Part shown: piece after piece, positions 18,833-27,251 of the stretch
How positions within the stretch are numbered: the first letter of the stretch is position 1
Layout: each line of letters starts with the position of its first letter
Assembly (NCBI RefSeq): GCF_007752345.1
Contig: NZ_CP036299.1
Span: 4,312,001-4,376,000 of the forward strand
DNA from: Planctopirus ephydatiae
Lineage (GTDB): Bacteria > Planctomycetota > Planctomycetia > Planctomycetales > Planctomycetaceae
DNA: 64,000 bases
Reading direction: 5' to 3'
Translations under genes and position numbers: made by a program
Notes under the pieces: model-generated
What the model was told of the DNA's origin: nothing
The model's database searches: none
What the model saw: only the letters and a program-made list of their open reading frames with translations

Positions 18833-20002
18833 ATGGCCAGCCCGCAGACCACACCGTCTCCAGCCGTTTCCAAATCGCGGTCCACTCCCAGCATCAAGAC
18901 GAAGGATCTCTTCGACGACTCGACGATGACGTTTGGCGAGCATCTCGAAGTGCTTCGCGTGCATGTATTTCGCGCGCTGATTGGACTTGTGATCGCCGTC
19001 TGTTTTTCGCTCTATGCCGGCGAATACATTGTCGCCTTCATACGCCAGCCGATTGATGCGGCCCTCGTGCGAAACAACATGATGGAATTCGTCCAGACAG
19101 AGCCGCAGATGTCATCAGGTGACTTTTTCTCGTATCTCTCGAATTCGTTCTGGGCTCTCTTTGGCTATGAAAACAAGACTCCCGCATCTACCGATACGCA
19201 AGAACTGAAACAGGAACTCGAACAACTCCAAACCGAGAAAACGAGCCCCAGCAAATCGATCGATCTCCAATTGTCCGCTTATGAGTTACTGTCGCAACTG
19301 CATCAGGTCGCCCCGGAGTCGCTACCGGCACCGAAAGAAGAACTCAAGGGGAAATCGATCACAGTCAAAGTCATGAGCGACACCTTCTCAACATTGCGAA
19401 AAGCAGCCGAGAACAGCGTACGGCCAATTGCACTGAATGTTCAGGAAGCCTTTATGACTTATCTGAAGGTCGGCTTCGTTTCGGGCCTGGTCTTCGCCAG
19501 CCCGTGGGTGATTTATCAGTTGTGGCTCTTTGTCGCTGCCGGGCTTTATCCTCACGAGCGGCGCTACGTGTATATCTACCTGCCATTCAGTATTGGTTTA
19601 TTCCTGGCGGGGGCGGCATTCTGTTACTTTGCTGTCTTCCCCCTGATGTTGGACTTCCTGCTGGGTTACAACGCCCGCCTGGGAATCAACCCGCAGATTC
19701 GCATCTCGGAGTGGATTTCGTTCGCCGTCAGTTTTCCACTGATGTTCGGCATCAGCTTTCAACTCCCACTGGTGATGATGTTCCTCGCGAAGATCAACGT
19801 GGTGACTCCCAAAATGTTCCGCGAGCAGCGGCGAATGGCGATTCTCGTGATCGCGATCGCTTCGATGCTGCTGACTCCTTCTGGTGACCCGGCCAGCATG
19901 ATTCTCATGATGGCCCCCTTGCTGGTGCTGTATGAACTGGGCATCTACCTCTGCAAAGCCCCCGAATCATCAGAAGAAGCGACTACTCCGGAAGCCGCCT
20001 GA
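18833..20002 (+). CDS. tatC: Sec-independent protein translocase TatC with large extracytoplasmic insert
   Basis: 389 residues against about 250 for typical TatC. TatC is the twin-arginine signal receptor of the Tat pathway. Recognisable parts are TFGEHLEVLR before the first helix, VIYQLWLFVAAGLYPHERR (conserved loop with the key Glu of HERR), and FGISFQLPLVMMFL. Between helix 1 (about 45-62) and helix 2 (about 218) lies a roughly 150-residue loop, about 100 longer than usual, including a charged coiled-coil-like part (TQELKQELEQLQTEK). The usual HLxELR reads HLEVLR, so the Glu is shifted by one. GAGG lies 5 nt before the ATG. No tatA lies beside it. Confidence 0.93.
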   Translation: MASPQTTPSPAVSKSRSTPSIKTKDLFDDSTMTFGEHLEVLRVHVFRALIGLVIAVCFSLYAGEYIVAFIRQPIDAALVRNNMMEFVQTEPQMSSGDFFSYLSNSFWALFGYENKTPASTDTQELKQELEQLQTEKTSPSKSIDLQLSAYELLSQLHQVAPESLPAPKEELKGKSITVKVMSDTFSTLRKAAENSVRPIALNVQEAFMTYLKVGFVSGLVFASPWVIYQLWLFVAAGLYPHERRYVYIYLPFSIGLFLAGAAFCYFAVFPLMLDFLLGYNARLGINPQIRISEWISFAVSFPLMFGISFQLPLVMMFLAKINVVTPKMFREQRRMAILVIAIASMLLTPSGDPASMILMMAPLLVLYELGIYLCKAPESSEEATTPEAA

Positions 20003-20136
20003 TGCTGGAGATCTGTGGCATGCACAAACCATGAATGGTCAACTCGCGTAGGACAGCTTTTCATGAAGTTTGCAGTTCACCACAGCGACCTGGTGTGAGC
20101 AGCGATAGACACTAAAACGAGCAGATTTGCCCACAG

Positions 20137-20163
20137 AACATGCAATCGCGCTTGCATGTTTTT
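20137..20163 (+). terminator. Intrinsic terminator after tatC
   Basis: AACATGCAA pairs with TTGCATGTT (9 bp) around TCGCGC and runs into TTTATG, with a second T-rich stretch near 20175. It lies about 135 nt after the tatC stop. The rest of 20003-20508 shows nothing else recognisable. Confidence 0.65.
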
Positions 20164-20508
20164 ATGCATTGATCTTTTTTCCCAACAATCGTGTGAGATT
20201 TGCCCGCGAGAGTTGCCCTCCGCGCAGCCAACGATTGAAATGCGCCCTGAATTTCAGCAATCCGAATGACAGCGGCACCCAGTGACCTCGGGCTCGTCTG
20301 TGATTTGGAACTGATTGGCGCAGTGAATGCAGTGTCCTTTCGTATCGCAGGCTTTTCCTTCAGAGTTGTTTCCCCCTTTTCAACACAGTGGATCAGAATC
20401 TGATCGATGTGAGAGTGGAGACTTGAGGAATTTTGAAAGCGAGCGGAGTCGCACTGACGTTTGAGACAACTGCAGGAATCCCTCCTGTTTTGTGACAAAG
20501 GTTTGAGA

Positions 20509-21882
20509 ATGAAGCGGATCGCAATTCTGACTGCCGGCGGTGATACTCCCGCACTCAATGCCACCATCTACGGGGCTGTAGAGCGAGCCAATGCCCTCAA
20601 GATCGAAGTTTATGGCATCATTCGAGGCTATGCGGGCCTTGTCGATCCGCGAACACCTCATGTGCGGCTCAATCCGCTTTTCACCACCATTCCCGAACTT
20701 GATCCCTGTAAAGGGGGCACTCTGCTGGGTGCTTCACGCACCTATGTCGATCCCGCCGAAAGTGAACTCCTGGGCCAGATTGGCAGTCGACTCAAAAAGC
20801 TCGGCATTGAAGGTCTGATCTGTGTCGGCGGTGACGGCACGATTAACGGCATGCAGCCGCTTTCCGAGATGCTCCCCTGCGTACTGGCTCCAAAAACCAT
20901 CGACAACGATCTGGGACTCAACTATCTCGATGAGGTACACGAATGGAACGAAGCGGGCGACCGCAAAGAACTGCTGACCAAACCTCAGCGCGAAGCCATT
21001 CAACTCGACGAAATCATTAACTTTGCCACTCCCGGTTATGCCACAGCCTGCTTTGTGGTCGCCCAGGGGATGGAGCGCATCCGCACCACGGCAGAAAGCC
21101 ACCGCCGGATTGCCATTGTCGAAGTCATGGGACGAGATTCCGGCTATATCCCGCTCGGCTCTGCTTACGGCCAGCCCGATATCATCCTGATTCCTGAAGT
21201 GCCGCTCGATATGGATCGTCTTGAACGACGTATTGCCGAGCTTTACGACCTGCAGAAGCATGTGGTCATTTCGATTGGCGAAGGGATTGTCGATTCGACT
21301 GGCCATCAATTGGGCGCTGCCCACAAGAGCTTCGATCCCGCCGGCAATGTGGTCTTCAGCGGTGCGGCTGAAGAATTGAAGCGCATGCTGGTTAAGCGAT
21401 TTGGTGATGAATTCTTCGATAGCCGCCGCAAGCACGAATCGGGGGATTCAGCGATCTTCACCCGTAAGGTAGGTCATACTCAGCGTGGCGGTCGGCCGAT
21501 TCTCTTCGATCGTTTCTATGCCACACAACTGGGTGGCAAAACGGTCGATCTGCTGCACCAGGGCAAAAACAACGTCATTGCCACGCTCCAGTGGTCTGCT
21601 AAAGATGGTTTCCGCCTGGATTCAATCCCTGCCCAGCGTCTGCGCGATCAGTGGGGCCGCATTCATGCCCGGCATGTGCACCCCTCCCTGTACGATGCCG
21701 ACAAGTTTCAGCCATCTCGACTGGGGATGCAGTATCTTTCGACAATCCTCACCAGCGCGGTGGGGGCCGACGATATCGAACAGCTTTCACGCGAGATCTT
21801 CAGCCCCGGCAAACTGGTGGCTCGTTACCAGAGCGTGAACATTGATATTCAGCGGCGCATCGAAACCATTAAGGACGCCTGA
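20509..21882 (+). CDS. pfkA: 6-phosphofructokinase (PFK-A family, predicted ATP-type)
   Basis: 457 residues from MKRIAILTAGGDTPALNA. PFK phosphorylates fructose 6-phosphate. Motifs: GGDTPALN (phosphate loop), GGDGT (107-111), PKTIDND (128-134), EVMGRDSGYIPL and GHTQRGG. GGDGT carries Gly where PPi-dependent enzymes have Asp, which favours ATP; the Lys in PKTIDND is typical of the PPi/group III branch, so cofactor use is not certain. About 130 residues longer than the E. coli type. AAGG lies 8 nt before ATG 20509; the frame opens at 20461. A terminator follows at 22021. Confidence 0.93.
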   Translation: MKRIAILTAGGDTPALNATIYGAVERANALKIEVYGIIRGYAGLVDPRTPHVRLNPLFTTIPELDPCKGGTLLGASRTYVDPAESELLGQIGSRLKKLGIEGLICVGGDGTINGMQPLSEMLPCVLAPKTIDNDLGLNYLDEVHEWNEAGDRKELLTKPQREAIQLDEIINFATPGYATACFVVAQGMERIRTTAESHRRIAIVEVMGRDSGYIPLGSAYGQPDIILIPEVPLDMDRLERRIAELYDLQKHVVISIGEGIVDSTGHQLGAAHKSFDPAGNVVFSGAAEELKRMLVKRFGDEFFDSRRKHESGDSAIFTRKVGHTQRGGRPILFDRFYATQLGGKTVDLLHQGKNNVIATLQWSAKDGFRLDSIPAQRLRDQWGRIHARHVHPSLYDADKFQPSRLGMQYLSTILTSAVGADDIEQLSREIFSPGKLVARYQSVNIDIQRRIETIKDA

Positions 21883-22020
21883 TGCCATTTTGGCCTTGTG
21901 GGATGGACGCGAAGTTTCGTCATCGATTCGGTAATCGAATCTCAGCATTCGTCGAATTGAGCCGGGTTCATTCCTTTCGTTGACTGCCCCAGCGATTAAT
22001 GTGTCACAACTCCTAAAGCG

Positions 22021-22060
22021 AAATGCCCTCTGGTTTTGAATCAGAGGGCATTTTCTTTTT
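22021..22060 (+). terminator. Intrinsic terminator after pfkA
   Basis: AAATGCCCTCTG pairs with CAGAGGGCATTT around a 9-nt loop, followed by TTCTTTTT. It lies about 140 nt after the pfkA stop. The remaining sequence to 22224 should carry the promoter of the next gene. Confidence 0.88.
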
Positions 22061-22224
22061 CAACAGGTTTCCCAGCGAAAGTGGTTGTCAAAGTTGATCT
22101 TGCGGCAATTGTGAGCCCCGATTTAGATTAAACAAAACGTTTGTTATCGTCGCAATTCACGATCTTGGAATGATCCGATTCGGTTGCTCCCCGCGGGTGG
22201 CCGATGTCCGGCGAAAGGATTCGC

Positions 22225-23301
22225 ATGTCGGCAGCTCTCTCCCTCGATGCGTGGGGTGCTCAGGCCACGGCACCTGCCCTGGCGATTGCCCCAGGTACAC
22301 TCCAGCCGGAAATCTTCCGCGAATCGATCGATTGCCCATGCTGTGGATCTCATCAATTCCGCACAATCATTGAAGCAACTGACCCACTCACGGGAATTGG
22401 CGGGAAGTTTCCCATCGTCGAGTGCGAATCGTGCTCAATGGTCATTACCAATCCCCGGCCCACACTGGCCTCTTTGGGGTACTTTTATCCCGCCGAGTAT
22501 TCGCCTTACGATCACAGCTCGGGTGATGGCCTCAAAGCGTTTGACCGCTTCATCGAACAGGCAGCCTTGCGAACAGATTTTGGCTACCCACCACAACCCG
22601 TCAGCCTGTTGACACGTATGGCCTCCCGACTGGCTTCATCACGATTTCGTACCAAGTTCACCCGGCATGAATGGATCCCTTGGACTGGCTCGGGCCGGCT
22701 GCTCGATGTGGGTTGCGGTTCGGGAGGATTTCTCACCCGCATGAAACGCCTGGGCTGGAATGTCGAAGGGATTGACTACGCCAGCGATGTGGCCCGCAAA
22801 GTCCAGGAGCGAACAGGAATTCAAGTACTGGCCGGGACGATTCCTCATCCTGAACTCAAACCTTCCAGCTACGATGTCGTCTCTTTGTGGCATGTGCTCG
22901 AGCATGTCCCTGATCCTCGGGCGACACTTTCAGCGGCCGTTGATCTATTGGCCCCCGGTGGAAAACTTGTTCTGGAAGTCCCCAATATTGAGAGCTGGAG
23001 TTTTGCCGAGTTCCGCGAAGACTGGTTCGCACTCGAAGCCCCAAGACATCTCAATCACTTCAGCCCACGGTCATTGGCCGCCATTCTTCCTGAGGGTCGC
23101 TTCTCGTCCGTTGAGATTGAACAGATTGGCATGCGATCGTGGATTCGGAAATCGGCCCAGATGGCTGTCAAGAAGGGTCACGAGAAATACAACGCCTGGC
23201 TGAAAGCGGGCAAACCACACTTTACGAAGCTGGCTGCTCAAAGCGAAGCCGACAATCGAGGCGACGCCTTGCGACTGATGGCTGTGAAGTCAAACGCCTA
23301 G
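22225..23301 (+). CDS. Class I SAM-dependent methyltransferase with N-terminal zinc-ribbon-like motif
   Basis: 358 residues from MSAALSLDAWG. An N-terminal pair of CxxC motifs (CPCC and CESC) resembles the zinc ribbon seen in methyltransferases acting on sugars or surface polysaccharides. The SAM site is LLDVGCGSGGFL with EGIDYA, followed by VVSLWHVLEHVPDP (Methyltransf_23-type). Starting at ATG 22225 places GGA 6 nt upstream; an ATG at 22204 adds seven residues. The glycosyltransferase gene follows within about 50 nt, pointing to a shared job in surface-glycan or secondary cell-envelope synthesis. Confidence 0.88.
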   Translation: MSAALSLDAWGAQATAPALAIAPGTLQPEIFRESIDCPCCGSHQFRTIIEATDPLTGIGGKFPIVECESCSMVITNPRPTLASLGYFYPAEYSPYDHSSGDGLKAFDRFIEQAALRTDFGYPPQPVSLLTRMASRLASSRFRTKFTRHEWIPWTGSGRLLDVGCGSGGFLTRMKRLGWNVEGIDYASDVARKVQERTGIQVLAGTIPHPELKPSSYDVVSLWHVLEHVPDPRATLSAAVDLLAPGGKLVLEVPNIESWSFAEFREDWFALEAPRHLNHFSPRSLAAILPEGRFSSVEIEQIGMRSWIRKSAQMAVKKGHEKYNAWLKAGKPHFTKLAAQSEADNRGDALRLMAVKSNA

Positions 23302-23355
23302 CGGATCAATTTGCGAGGTCTTCGATCACTGTCTCCGTGCCTGGAAATGAACACG

Positions 23356-24441
23356 ATGATCCCCTGGTCGCCACTCCCACCGGCTCCATCGACATTGATC
23401 GAAACTCATGCTGTCGCGTCAACGCTCTCTGAAGGTCATCGAGTAAAGGCTCCACTCGTCTCCGTTGTCATCGTCAACTGGAACGGCGGAGAGATGCTGC
23501 AGGCATGTCTGCACTCGCTGGAAAACTGTGAGGGCCGAGATTCACTCGAAGTCATCGTGGTGGATAACGCTTCCAGCGACGATTCCTGGAAGAGCATTCC
23601 CCCATTACCCTATCCCTTCAAGCTCCTGCGGAATGAAACAAATCTTGGTTTTGCCATGGCCTGCAATCAGGGGGCAGAACTCGGTTCCGGCGAGTTTGTC
23701 CTGCTGCTCAACCCGGATTCCATCCTCTACCCACAATCGATCTCAAAGGTTGTCGAGTTTCTGAATGAGCCCGCACAGGCTGACATTGGAATCTGCGGTA
23801 TCCAGCTCGAAGACGAGCGAGGTCGAGTTTCACGAACCTGTTCCAGGTTACCGACAGCCGTCTCTTTACTGGCGAAATCGTGGCGGTTAGATAGCTATTT
23901 TCCCCGCTGGTTCCCGCCGCTGTTCATGAAAGAGTGGGATCATCTTTGCACGCGCGATGTCGAGGAAGTCATCGGGGCATTCTTCCTCGTCCGGCGTGAC
24001 GTGTGGCATCAACTGAATGGGCTGGATGAGCGATATTTCGTTTACTTCGAAGAAGTCGATTTCTGCGAACGAGCCAGGCCGGCCGGATATCGCACGGTCT
24101 ACTTTGCCGGGGCACGCGCTCGGCATCTGGGTGGTGGCTCGTCAAAACAAATCCGCGGCAAAGCAGGCTTCTACAATCTGCGAGCCCGATTGCAATATGC
24201 CGCCAAACATCTTTCGAAGCGACAAGCACAACTCGTTGTGCTCCACACTTTGACCATTGAACCAGCCATTCGTCTCTTCGAAGCGGCTCTCAAGTTGAAG
24301 TTCAAACGCCTCCCTGAGATCTGGACTTCTTACCAGATGCTCTGGCAAGACTGGCTGACTTATGGCATTCGCCAGGTGGCAATCTACGAGCGTCCGCCCA
24401 TTCATCAGCCCTCTGGCAGTGAAAACGCGAAGGCCGCCTGA
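23356..24441 (+). CDS. Glycosyltransferase family 2 (rhamnosyltransferase-like)
   Basis: About 361 residues. GT-A fold motifs: VSVVIVNWNGG near the N-terminus, VIVVDNASSDDS, GFAMACNQGAE and the acceptor-side LLLNPDS with the metal-binding Asp; later VRRDVWHQLNGLDERYFVYFEEVDFCERAR, typical of GT2 enzymes of the WbbL type. It likely adds a sugar to a lipid-linked or surface glycan. The frame opens at a TTG (23311); ATG 23347 and 23356 are both possible, and 23356 has GGA at a usable distance. Probably co-transcribed with the methyltransferase upstream. Confidence 0.88.
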   Translation: MIPWSPLPPAPSTLIETHAVASTLSEGHRVKAPLVSVVIVNWNGGEMLQACLHSLENCEGRDSLEVIVVDNASSDDSWKSIPPLPYPFKLLRNETNLGFAMACNQGAELGSGEFVLLLNPDSILYPQSISKVVEFLNEPAQADIGICGIQLEDERGRVSRTCSRLPTAVSLLAKSWRLDSYFPRWFPPLFMKEWDHLCTRDVEEVIGAFFLVRRDVWHQLNGLDERYFVYFEEVDFCERARPAGYRTVYFAGARARHLGGGSSKQIRGKAGFYNLRARLQYAAKHLSKRQAQLVVLHTLTIEPAIRLFEAALKLKFKRLPEIWTSYQMLWQDWLTYGIRQVAIYERPPIHQPSGSENAKAA

Positions 24442-24470
24442 ATGGTGGTCCCGAAACTCACTCCCACTCA

Positions 24471-24512
24471 GAAGCTTTTCAGGTAAGAAGTTTTTCAGGT
24501 GAGAAGCATTTC
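24471..24512. repeat. Tandem 16-bp repeat, about 2.6 copies
   Basis: Units GAAGCTTTTCAGGTAA, GAAGTTTTTCAGGTGA and a partial GAAGCATTTCACG lie head to tail between the convergent glycosyltransferase and glcD genes and run into the glcD stop codon. Confidence 0.7.
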
Positions 24513-25953
24513 ACGCACTGGCCTGTTTGCCGGGGTGTACGCGTTCGATGTGTTCGCTGCCGCAGCCTGAACCTGCGGGAAACATCTTCCCGGGGCTCAG
24601 CAGGTTTTCCGGGTTAAAAGTGCTTCTCACACGCGACATCACTTCAATATCAACCGGCGAGAAGAGCTTGGGCAGAAACGCTCGCTTTTCCACACCAATC
24701 CCGTGTTCACCCGTAATACTCCCCCCCAGCCGAATACATTCGTTGAGGATTTCATCGCTCGCCTGCAGCACTCGACTCAACTCCCCCTCGTGGCGCTCAT
24801 CGAACAGCAGGACGGGATGGATGTTGCCATCGCCGGCGTGGCAGACATTGACAATGCGAATATCATACTTCTCACTGGTGCGCTGAATAAACGAAAGAAT
24901 TTCTGGCAGCCGGGTACGCGGAACCACTCCATCCTGTGTGCAGTAACTCGGGCTGAGCCTGCCGATTGCTCCGAAGGATTGCTTGCGGCACTTCCACAAA
25001 GCGGCTCGCTCAGCCGCCGATTGAGCCACCCGCGTTTCCCGCACACAGTGCTGTTCGAGTAGTGCAGCGATCTTGACTGATTCTTCCTGGACAGCGATCT
25101 CCAGCCCATCGAGTTCAATAATCAGCACGGCCCCGGCATCGAGCGGGAACCCGTATTGAAATGCCGCTTCGACCGCCTGAATGATCCCTTGATCCATCAA
25201 CTCCAGTGCAGCCGGAATGAGTCCCGCTCCAATGATCGAACTGATGGCATTGGTGGCATCAGCAACTGTCGGAAAGATGGCCAGCAATGTTCGCCACGCT
25301 GCGGGATCGCGTGTGAGCCTGACCCAGGCCCGCGTACAAATGCCCAGTGTCCCTTCACTCCCCACCATCAGCCCTATCAGATCAAGCGGTTCATTGGTTC
25401 CCCGGGGGCCACCAAAAATCTCAATGGAACCGTCCGGCAGCACCATTTCAACACCCAGGACATGATTCACCGTCACACCATATTTGAGGGTATGCGGCCC
25501 ACCGCTGTTGGTCGCCACGTTGCCGCCAATTGTGCAAGCACTTTGCGAGGAAGGATCCGGAGCATAATGATAGCCTGAACCCGCCAGTTCCCGGTTCAAA
25601 TGAATGTTCACCACCCCAGCTTGAACGACCGCATAGCGATCTCGCAGATGAATCTCTTCAATGGCCGTCATGCGTGTGGTGGCAATCATCACACCGCCAC
25701 CAATCGGTAAACAGCCACCAGCCAACCCCGTCCCGGCCCCACGCGGCACGACTGGAATCTGCGACTGAGCACACGCTTTCATCACGCGGGATAGTTCGTC
25801 GGTAGAAGCCGGGAAGACGACCACCTCGGGGACATTCTTCTCAATGGTGTATCCATCACATTCATACACCAATAGCTCACTCTCCACCGTCCGCAGATGC
25901 TTGGAGCCAACGATGGTGGCGAGGGTCATCAGAAAATCGGTGGTGATGGGCAT
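24511..25953 (-). CDS. glcD: FAD-linked oxidase, glycolate/D-lactate dehydrogenase GlcD type
   Basis: 480 residues from MPITTDFLMTLATIVG. Membrane-associated or soluble flavoprotein oxidising 2-hydroxy acids such as glycolate or D-lactate. PCMH-type FAD site: VVVFPASTDELSRVM, VPRGAGTGLAGGCLP, SACTIGGNVATNSGGPHTLKYG and GSEGTLGICT; the C-terminal cap ends with VCHAGDGNIHP and GSITGEHGIGVEKR, typical of GlcD. No glcE/glcF genes lie beside it. The frame runs on to 26085 only because it reads through a REP element; ATG 25953 is where homology starts. A BIME lies about 50 nt upstream of this ATG. Confidence 0.92.
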   Translation of the reverse strand: MPITTDFLMTLATIVGSKHLRTVESELLVYECDGYTIEKNVPEVVVFPASTDELSRVMKACAQSQIPVVPRGAGTGLAGGCLPIGGGVMIATTRMTAIEEIHLRDRYAVVQAGVVNIHLNRELAGSGYHYAPDPSSQSACTIGGNVATNSGGPHTLKYGVTVNHVLGVEMVLPDGSIEIFGGPRGTNEPLDLIGLMVGSEGTLGICTRAWVRLTRDPAAWRTLLAIFPTVADATNAISSIIGAGLIPAALELMDQGIIQAVEAAFQYGFPLDAGAVLIIELDGLEIAVQEESVKIAALLEQHCVRETRVAQSAAERAALWKCRKQSFGAIGRLSPSYCTQDGVVPRTRLPEILSFIQRTSEKYDIRIVNVCHAGDGNIHPVLLFDERHEGELSRVLQASDEILNECIRLGGSITGEHGIGVEKRAFLPKLFSPVDIEVMSRVRSTFNPENLLSPGKMFPAGSGCGSEHIERVHPGKQASA

Positions 25954-26004
25954 GGGCAAGGTTCCTGCTGAGGTCATCACTTCTGCAAACACGTTATACC
26001 AACC

Positions 26005-26223
26005 GGGTGGCCCGACCGCCTCGCGGTCGGGTCGCGCAGCGACAAGATGCCACATCCTGCGCATGCCACTGGAAAGAATGATCAACCAAACAGAGTGTCT
26101 TTACATCTTCCGAAAATCACGACAAGCACGATGCTCGACGATGAACCCTGTGTGCAGCAGGACACGCGAATGGCGCGGCATCTTGTGCCTCCGGCACCCG
26201 GCCACAAGTTGGCCGGGCCACCC
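26005..26223. repeat. BIME A: two inverted REPs around a 125-nt core
   Basis: Left REP 26005-26051 (plus orientation) and right REP 26177-26223 (minus), each 47 nt. Each reads GGGTGG, an 8-bp-stem hairpin with 5-nt loop, a second 5-bp-stem hairpin with 3-nt loop, then AAGATGCC. The core is shared with copies at 27022 and 36614. It lies in the space between glcD and the RAYT gene, close to the glcD start. Confidence 0.9.
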
Positions 26224-26252
26224 GATTTTAGTATCGGCGCATCGTATCCACC

Positions 26253-26299
26253 GGGTGGCCCAACCGTCTCGCGGTTGGGTCGCGTAGCGACAAGATGCC
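26253..26299 (+). repeat. Single REP (third copy at the RAYT locus)
   Basis: 47 nt with the same design as the BIME REPs. The stem CCCAACCG/CGGTTGGG keeps pairing through a compensating change relative to CCCGACCG/CGGTCGGG. Core-like sequence continues for a few nucleotides, but no right-hand REP follows. Confidence 0.88.
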
Positions 26300-26457
26300 T
26301 CACCCTGCGTGTACCAATACAGAAAACGTCCAACTCCTCATACAGCCCCTCCAATTCAGCAATCAGTCATGCTAGAAAATTTTCTGATAGCGGTTGATAT
26401 CAACTGCTCGTCATTCTTGATTATTAAACCCCTCCAGTTCCAATTGAGCATGCCTTC

Positions 26458-26976
<519 letters not shown>

Positions 26977-27021
26977 GCAGAATCGGATAGCATCTAGGAT
27001 AACGTAACCGGGTGGCTCGTC

Positions 27022-27243
27022 GGGTGGCCCGACCGTCTCGCGGTTGGGTCGCGAAGCGACAAGATGCCACATCCTGCGCGTGCCGCTGGAAAGGATGTTG
27101 ATCAACCAGATATTGGGGTTTCATCTCTTTCCACAGTCACGACCAGCACAGGGCTTGACGATGAACCGTGTTTGAAGCAGGTCACCCGGATGGCGCGGCG
27201 TCTTGTGCCTTTGGCACCCGGCCACGAGATGGCCGGGCCACCC
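27022..27243. repeat. BIME B: two inverted REPs around a core
   Basis: Left REP 27022-27068 and right REP 27197-27243, each 47 nt, with the same core as BIME A. A partial duplication of the GGGTGG end lies just left (27010-27015). The right REP stops 8 nt before the uvrA stop codon, so its hairpins would sit right at the uvrA 3' end. Confidence 0.9.
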
Positions 27244-27251
27244 GACTTTTG

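Noticed and set aside
20112-20567. 151-codon minus-strand frame between tatC and pfkA
   Set aside because: It overlaps the tatC terminator and the pfkA start and has unnatural composition.
25954-26085. 44-residue N-terminal extension of GlcD
   Set aside because: It reads through the left REP of BIME A; the same peptide pattern (RRMWHLVA) appears wherever a REP is translated.
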